Below, piece after piece: positions 59,072 to 64,000 of a stretch of 64,000 nt of DNA (position 1 is the stretch's first letter; each line of letters opens with the position of its first letter). The translations under genes were made by a program, and so were the position numbers. Source of the stretch: a bacterium (GTDB lineage Bacteria > JAJVIF01); the NCBI GenBank assembly GCA_022072165.1, contig JAJVIF010000001.1, positions 1,425,353-1,489,352 of the forward strand, written 5' to 3'. The notes below the pieces were generated by a model. The model was not told the origin of the DNA and searched no databases. It saw only the letters and a program-made list of their open reading frames with translations.

Positions 59072-60104
59072 GCCCTTCGAGTTCTGGACATTGCGCGCGC
59101 CAGGGCGCCCATTGCTCTTCGGTGAGGACCCGGGAGCTCCATTCTTCCGGGGGGACCAGGTCGACCGTGGACTTGAAGCGTCGATGGAGCCAGAGCCACT
59201 GTCCGGGATATGCCCGGATCATGGCGAGGTAATGCTCATGGATACGGGCGGTGTTGAGGAGTCCATCGAGTTCGGCGTTGCCCGAGTCGAAACTCGTGAA
59301 GGGAGGACCATAAACCGGGCGGTACTGATCCCCATCCCAGACCGCGGTCAGCAGCATCGCCGGGACTTTGTACCGCTGCATGAGGAAGCCGGGGCCTTTG
59401 ACACAGGAGGCGAGGCGTCCGGCCACCGGGACAAACACGCCATCCCGCCCCCCATTCTGATCCGCAATCAGCCCCAGGATCACTTTGTCCTTGCGACGCA
59501 GGGTTTCGATGAGCTTGCGGGAATTTTCCTGCGACAGGAAATGGTCGATGCCAATCCCCTCCCGCAGATCGATGGCCAGATCCGTGAGCCGGGAGTCGCG
59601 CTGGGCTTTGCCTGCGGCGGCCATGGGGACATCGGTCACGATATGCGCTCCCGCCCACTCCCAGCTGCCGATGTGCATTCCCAGTCCGATCATGGCGCCC
59701 TGATCCGAGGCGAGATAGTTGTTCCAGTATTCTCCCCCCACAGCCGGAGCAGCCTGGGCACGGATGTCTTCAGCGCTGTAGAGGGGAAAGCGGAGGAAGT
59801 CGACCATCGTGCGGGCCAGGGTCCGCATGGACTCCTGCAGAATCAGGTCGGGATGCGCCCCTTCCGGTTGATTCGCAAGGACATCGGCGATTTGTGCAAG
59901 TGCATTGCGAAAGTTGCGGCGCAGGAAGGGCATTTTCAGCGCCAGTCCTGCGAGCCGGTCGGCCAGTTGCAGGGCCGCAGGTCGCGACATCTGCCGGACC
60001 CGCCAGGCGAGGCCCCGGGTGCCAGCCAGCTCCAGTTGTCGCCGGACTTTCAGCCGCCAGGGAATCGCGGGCACCGCATCGGTGGGGGGAGCAGCCGTGG
60101 CCAT
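59046..60104 (-). CDS. Lipid A biosynthesis acyltransferase-like protein (LpxL/HtrB family)
   Basis: This 352-residue protein has the HxxxxE catalytic pair in MHIGSWEWAG near residue 140, followed by LSQENSRKLIETLRRKDKVILGLIADQNGG and GPGFLMQRYKVPAMLL, and a late WLHRRFK, all of the LpxL/LpxM family. A clear N-terminal membrane helix is lacking. It adds a secondary acyl chain to lipid A or a similar glycolipid. The start ATG 60104 has TACAAT on the minus strand 9 bases away. It fits the Kdo/LPS genes at 49.8-54.6 kb. Confidence 0.88.
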   Translation of the reverse strand: MATAAPPTDAVPAIPWRLKVRRQLELAGTRGLAWRVRQMSRPAALQLADRLAGLALKMPFLRRNFRNALAQIADVLANQPEGAHPDLILQESMRTLARTMVDFLRFPLYSAEDIRAQAAPAVGGEYWNNYLASDQGAMIGLGMHIGSWEWAGAHIVTDVPMAAAGKAQRDSRLTDLAIDLREGIGIDHFLSQENSRKLIETLRRKDKVILGLIADQNGGRDGVFVPVAGRLASCVKGPGFLMQRYKVPAMLLTAVWDGDQYRPVYGPPFTSFDSGNAELDGLLNTARIHEHYLAMIRAYPGQWLWLHRRFKSTVDLVPPEEWSSRVLTEEQWAPWRAQCPELEGLTERLRGA

Positions 60105-60113
60105 CGGGAAGTG

Positions 60114-60157
60114 ATTGTACGGGGCGCTGCCGCGGGGGGAGACCGGGTTCCTATAAT
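60114..60157. promoter_or_regulatory. Divergent promoter boxes (acyltransferase / mtnA)
   Basis: TACAAT on the minus strand (60114-60119) is 9 bases from ATG 60104. TATAAT on the plus strand (60152-60157) is about 40 bases from ATG 60197, so mtnA has a short leader. Confidence 0.55.
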
Positions 60158-60196
60158 CGCGGCCGGTATCTCAACTCTGGCCGCCGGACCTGCCCC

Positions 60197-61270
60197 ATGC
60201 CCCCGACTCCCGACATGATTCCGATCTGGCGGCAGGGTGACGACATCTGGATCGTCGACCAGCGTCGCCTCCCCGGGAGCTGGCACGAAGTCCGGATCGC
60301 CACGGTCGAGACCATGGCGGAGGCCATCCGGACCCTGGCGGTCCGGGGCGCTCCAGCGATTGGCATCGCCGGAGGCTACGGCTACTGGATCGCCGCCAGG
60401 CTCTTGCTGGCCGAACACCCGCAACTGAACGCTGCAGCATTGCAGGCAGAGCTGACTGCTGCAGCCACGGTGCTCCGCGAGACCCGTCCGACCGCCGTCA
60501 ATCTCGGTTGGGCACTGGACCGAATGGAACGGGTTGCGCAGGCGCTCCTCGCGACAGGCGAGGTCCCGGCGAACTTCACAGCGCTCCTGGGAGTCGCAGC
60601 GCAGGCCATCGCGGATGAAGACCTGACGATGTGCCGGCGGATCGGGGCGGCCGGTGCCGCACTGATTCAGAGCGGCGAGGCGATCCTGACGCACTGCAAT
60701 GCTGGCGGGCTGGCGACTGGCGGCTACGGCACGGCGCTGGGGGTCCTGCGGGCCGCCCACGCAACAGGGAAGGCGATTCATGTCTATGTGGATGAGACCC
60801 GTCCTCTAGGACAGGGTGCCCGCCTGACGACCTACGAGCTGCATCATGCCCGCATCCCCTACACCCTCATTACCGACAGCATGGCCGGGAGTCTGATGGC
60901 GTCGGGACGGATTCAGCGTGTCATCACCGGGGCAGACCGGATCGCGGCCAATGGCGATGCCGTGAACAAAATCGGCACCTACAGCGTGGCGGTCCTCGCC
61001 CGGCATCACGGAATTCCGTTCCACATCGCGGCGCCCTCCAGTACGGTCGATTTGTCGCTTATGACCGGCGCGGCGATTCCCATTGAAGAGCGGGCGACGA
61101 CGGAAGTCACCGCGCCCTATGGGGCAGCGGAGTACTTCGCCGAGGTTCCGGTCTGGAACCCGGCGTTTGACTGCACACCGGCGACGCTGATCGCATCAAT
61201 CATCACGGAGCAGGGCGTGCTGGAGGGGCCGTACATCGGACGGCTCGCGGCGCATCTGGGCGCGGAATAG
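60197..61270 (+). CDS. mtnA: Methylthioribose-1-phosphate isomerase
   Basis: MtnA converts methylthioribose-1-phosphate to methylthioribulose-1-phosphate in methionine salvage. The protein of 357 residues has VRGAPAIGIAGGYG, THCNAGGLATGGYGTALGV (catalytic Cys), DETRPLGQGARLT and GADRIAANGDAVNKIGT (catalytic Asp), the expected motifs. A short polar N-terminal extension exists. No other salvage gene is adjacent. ATG 60215 is an alternative start. A TATAAT lies about 40 bases upstream. Confidence 0.94.
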   Translation: MPPTPDMIPIWRQGDDIWIVDQRRLPGSWHEVRIATVETMAEAIRTLAVRGAPAIGIAGGYGYWIAARLLLAEHPQLNAAALQAELTAAATVLRETRPTAVNLGWALDRMERVAQALLATGEVPANFTALLGVAAQAIADEDLTMCRRIGAAGAALIQSGEAILTHCNAGGLATGGYGTALGVLRAAHATGKAIHVYVDETRPLGQGARLTTYELHHARIPYTLITDSMAGSLMASGRIQRVITGADRIAANGDAVNKIGTYSVAVLARHHGIPFHIAAPSSTVDLSLMTGAAIPIEERATTEVTAPYGAAEYFAEVPVWNPAFDCTPATLIASIITEQGVLEGPYIGRLAAHLGAE

Positions 61271-61278
61271 CTCCCATC

Positions 61279-61301
61279 AAAAAGACGACCCGAAGGTCGC
61301 C
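61279..61301 (-). terminator. Rho-independent terminator of the acidic secreted-protein gene
   Basis: On the minus strand GGCGACC-TTCG-GGTCGTC (one G-U) is followed by TTTTTGATGG. It lies 43 bases past the stop at 61344 and also just after the mtnA stop. Confidence 0.85.
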
Positions 61302-61343
61302 CTGATCTGGTTGCCCTGTTTACTCACTAAAGAAAGCTCGGCG

Positions 61344-62429
61344 TTAGTATCCGGAGTCGTCATCGGAGCCATCGATAATGATCGGCTCCCCGGCTCGCGG
61401 TGCCGTGGTCGTGGGCATGGGAGCCGGAGCCCCCAGGGCTTCGACCGTCACCCAGGCGGTGAGTTCCACGGTAAACGTCCCCTCCTGGTACCCCTCGTTC
61501 GTGATTTCCCAGAAATCGATGCTGCCGGTGACCTGCTCAGGCATGGGCGTATTGCGTCCGCGGGCAGCCTCGCCGATAGCCCGACGGACCGCCATTCGGA
61601 GAGCTTCCTCCCGGGCGCGGTCGAAGCCATCAGCGATGCTGCTGCTCGGGACGTCGGCCCGGGCGGTGTACCCGGAGCCCCGTCGTTTTGCGCCGTAGGT
61701 GCTGTAGGGCATCCCCAGGTCGAAGTGGAACTGAACGACGCCTTCATAGACTTTGGCATCGCGGAACTGGAGCTGAGGTACGCCGGACTGCGGCCCGGGC
61801 TGGAAGGTGATGAGATCCTGCCGCTTCACATAGGTGAACTTCAGGCCGTTGGTGAGCTGATCGGCGACCGTGACGGCCTTGAGGATCGCGACATTCGGCA
61901 GGGATTGCGTGGTACGAGCCTCCGCCAGGACCGAGTCAGGCACCAGCACCATCAGCGGCACTTCCTGGCCCTCCAGTGGACCATCGGCGAGCACCTGCTT
62001 CAGGGGCGAGAAGCTCTCGTCTTCCAGCTTCGCCTGGATGTCCGCCGAGGTCATGGGGGGCTCATCAGCTTCGTCACTGCCGCCAGTGATGTCCCAGTCG
62101 TGGAGGCTGACATCCGGCGGGAGGTCATCGTTGATGACATCGATCGCCCAGGCCAGGAAGGAATCGCCTCCCCGGTAGCTCCAGATGAAGGTGTCTTCCG
62201 CGATGTCGCCGAAGGGCTCCCCATCGTCCCAACTGGTTGAGATGCCGTCATTGTAGTACTCGTCTGCGTCTTCATCCGACATCGCCGAGGGGTCATCGTC
62301 GCCCTCTTGGTCATCGGCCAGGATCGGGTCCTCCCCGGTTTCGTCATCGTCATCGCCCCCCTGAGCGACAGCGAGTGAAGGCACCAGCAGGAGGGTGGAG
62401 CAGAAGAGCGCGAGCCAGAGGCGAGACAT
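61344..62429 (-). CDS. Acidic exported protein of unknown function
   Basis: This 361-residue protein has a signal peptide (MSRLWLALFCSTLLLVPSLAVA, cleavage after AVAQ). The mature N-terminal 60 residues are extremely acidic (runs such as GDDDDETGED and QEGDDDPSAMSDEDADEYY). The rest is a folded domain with YVKRQDLITFQ, LQFRDAKVYEGVVQFHFDLGMPY and AREEALRMAVRRAIGEAA, which I do not recognise. The C-terminus is also acidic. The GGAG 8 bases before ATG 62429 supports that start. Calcium binding by the acidic part is possible but not shown. Confidence 0.7.
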   Translation of the reverse strand: MSRLWLALFCSTLLLVPSLAVAQGGDDDDETGEDPILADDQEGDDDPSAMSDEDADEYYNDGISTSWDDGEPFGDIAEDTFIWSYRGGDSFLAWAIDVINDDLPPDVSLHDWDITGGSDEADEPPMTSADIQAKLEDESFSPLKQVLADGPLEGQEVPLMVLVPDSVLAEARTTQSLPNVAILKAVTVADQLTNGLKFTYVKRQDLITFQPGPQSGVPQLQFRDAKVYEGVVQFHFDLGMPYSTYGAKRRGSGYTARADVPSSSIADGFDRAREEALRMAVRRAIGEAARGRNTPMPEQVTGSIDFWEITNEGYQEGTFTVELTAWVTVEALGAPAPMPTTTAPRAGEPIIIDGSDDDSGY

Positions 62430-62630
62430 GGGGTGACTCCGTTTCAGGAAGGCCAAATCCTGGACCACCAGTCAGTATACAAGGTGTCGTGCAGTCCGGT
62501 GGCGGTGACTGAGAGTACAGACGCGGCTTTCGGGTTCAGCGTCCGGCCCCATAGAGTCCAGCAGGAGCGGTGGAGGTGTGCCACAATCCGGACAGGTCGC
62601 CAGGTTCTTCCAGCCGTTGGGTCTGCCGTG

Positions 62631-64000
62631 ATGCCACCAGCAATCGATCGCCAGTTACTGCTCGGACCGCCAGGAAGCCCTCTTACGGATCGGGTCCTCG
62701 AGGATTTTGCTGCCCGGCTGCGGGATCCCGCCACCGACCCCCGGCGAGTCCTGCTGCTGGTCCCCAATCACGCGGCGGTCCGGAATTGTCAGCGACGGCT
62801 GCAACAGCGGGCCGACCTCCCGGCCCTCCCCGACTCCATCGTCCCCCTGAGTGCGCTGCCCCGACGTTTGGGAGCGATCCCGCCGGGCCGTTCGTTGCCC
62901 ACGATGGTTGAGGGCTTGCTGTTGCGCGGAGCATTAGCGGAGGTCGCGGCCAAACATCAACGACAGGGAAATGAGCCCCTGTTACCAGCGCATCGGGCGG
63001 GGGTGTTGCGGGCGGTCCGGGATCAGATTCGGGAATGCAAGCAGGCGGCGTATCTGCCGGCCAAAGTGGAAGAACTGCAGTGGAACGAGCCGGAGGCGCG
63101 GACCCTGGGGCTCTTTCCCTGGGCACCGCTGAACCGGGTCTCTCAGGAGCAGGGAGCCCGGCATCGGCAATCGCTTTTGCAGCAGTTCGCCGAAGTCTGG
63201 AGCGCTTATGAAACGCGCATCCACGCTGATCGCCCCCTTCCAGATGGCGGCCTGTTGCCAGGCTGGCTCGACAGCGCGGACCAGTTGCTCTTTGGCGCAG
63301 TCGCGCTGGAGTCCACGCCGCCGGACCTCGACTGGCTCGGCATCGATGGCTTTACCGAGTTCACCGCCCTGCAATGGCGACTCCTTCAGCCCCTCCTCCT
63401 GACTCCGGTGGTCCGCTTCGCGTTACCTGTCGATCGACTGGAGGACGGATTCTTCCTGTCGGATGCAGACCCGCGTCGCTGGTTCAGCGCCATCCTGATA
63501 CAGGAGCGATTTTTCGAAGCGGTCCACGTCCAGACCGACGCCGGTGCGCTGACATCGCTCTATGGTCTGCTCCCCGCAGTTACCCGGAGCGAACCGCTGG
63601 CGTCCACGCCCCTGCCGGGGGTCATCCTGAGTCGACCGCATGATCGGTCCCGGGAAGTCGCCTCGGTGTTGCGACGTGTCCAGCTTCGCATCCAGGCGGA
63701 TCCAGCGGTGCGATACCGGCATCACGCGCTCGTCGTGCGCGATCTGGCGACGTACGGTCCGTTACTGGAGCGTGAGGCCTCACTCCTCGGGATCCCAATG
63801 CGTATTGAGCAGTCGCGGCCACTCACCGACCATCCGCTGGGGCAGGCCTGGGTCCGGGCCTGCCGTCTATTAGGGAGTCCGGAATGGACACCCGCGGGGG
63901 TACTGGAAATTCTGCAGCCCCTCACGGCCAACGAGGCGGTGTTCCGGGCGTCAGGGCAACTTCAGTCGTATCTGAGCGGACGCGCCTTGCCGACCAGCCC
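62631..64000 (+). CDS. AddB/RexB-like helicase-nuclease subunit, 3' end cut by window
   Basis: The frame is open from ATG 62631 to the window end (about 456 residues). The N-terminus LLLGPPGSPLTDRV looks like a Walker A loop lacking its Gly-Lys-Thr, as in AddB subunits where the helicase core is inactive. Later RSREVASVLRRVQLRI, HHALVVRDLATYGPLLEREASLLGIP and RPLTDHPLGQAWVRACRLL match the RecB/AddB superfamily-1 pattern. The nuclease domain, if any, lies outside the window. An adjacent AddA is not visible. Confidence 0.65.
   Translation, partial: MPPAIDRQLLLGPPGSPLTDRVLEDFAARLRDPATDPRRVLLLVPNHAAVRNCQRRLQQRADLPALPDSIVPLSALPRRLGAIPPGRSLPTMVEGLLLRGALAEVAAKHQRQGNEPLLPAHRAGVLRAVRDQIRECKQAAYLPAKVEELQWNEPEARTLGLFPWAPLNRVSQEQGARHRQSLLQQFAEVWSAYETRIHADRPLPDGGLLPGWLDSADQLLFGAVALESTPPDLDWLGIDGFTEFTALQWRLLQPLLLTPVVRFALPVDRLEDGFFLSDADPRRWFSAILIQERFFEAVHVQTDAGALTSLYGLLPAVTRSEPLASTPLPGVILSRPHDRSREVASVLRRVQLRIQADPAVRYRHHALVVRDLATYGPLLEREASLLGIPMRIEQSRPLTDHPLGQAWVRACRLLGSPEWTPAGVLEILQPLTANEAVFRASGQLQSYLSGRALPTS

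Noticed and set aside
59019..60218. 399-codon open frame on the plus strand
   Set aside because: It is antisense to the lipid A acyltransferase gene.
1..64000. CRISPR array, insertion sequence or prophage
   Set aside because: I saw no regularly spaced repeats, transposase, integrase or phage structural genes, and both tRNAs lack adjacent duplicated ends.

Overview
The window is a stretch of GC-rich bacterial chromosome that is densely coding on both strands. It carries about 50 genes, two tRNAs, and no insertion sequence, prophage, rRNA or CRISPR array that I can see. The cell envelope is diderm with LPS: a Kdo transferase (waaA), CMP-Kdo synthetase (kdsB), an MsbA-type exporter, a lipid A acyltransferase-like gene and many lipoproteins are present. 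Two enzymes of the futalosine route to menaquinone (MqnA-like, MqnE-like) point to respiratory metabolism. I cannot assign a phylum from sequence alone. The divergence of many proteins and the private lipoprotein family suggest a poorly sampled lineage.

Layout. 1-10 kb: two methyltransferases, two ABC-transporter clusters (one with a lipoprotein gene between ATPase and permease), queE and queD (7-deazaguanine synthesis), a HAD phosphatase, a CCA-adding-type enzyme and mqnA. 10-12.6 kb: ribE, tRNA-Cys and two unknown genes. 12.6-18.4 kb: two large paralogous lipoproteins in tandem. 18.5-26.9 kb: ribD, rhodanese, a 2Fe-2S ferredoxin, upp, tRNA-Gly, a third family lipoprotein and a lipid kinase. 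27-34.6 kb: an unknown 497-residue protein beside ClpS, glnA, and an operon of an enoyl-CoA hydratase-like protein, a TolB-like protein, MqnE and a small 4Fe-4S protein. 34.5-40.3 kb: a P-type ATPase, an arginine-deiminase-superfamily enzyme, pyrD and ahcY. 40.4-45.5 kb: two more family lipoproteins. 45.7-64 kb: a tiny lipoprotein, a degenerate nucleoside-phosphorylase-like protein, a sugar-transporter-type permease, the Kdo/LPS block (waaA-udk, msbA-kdsB), an AI-2E-type permease, mnmA with an IscU-like gene, an unusual non-coding region, a CPBP protease, a lipid A acyltransferase-like gene, mtnA, an acidic secreted protein and the start of an AddB-like gene.

Two features stand out. First, at least 22 genes have a -10-like hexamer (TANNNT type, or close to it) ending only 6-10 bases before the start codon. 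This is the layout of leaderless transcription, and it settles several start codons. Genes for exported proteins and genes inside operons instead have Shine-Dalgarno leaders. Second, the roughly 460 bases at 57,782-58,240 carry a good promoter, a strong terminator with a GCAA loop and many perfect nested helices, but no convincing protein. This looks like a large structured non-coding RNA that I cannot match to any class I know. The five-member lipoprotein family (HPF...NADGY signature) is the third item worth following.
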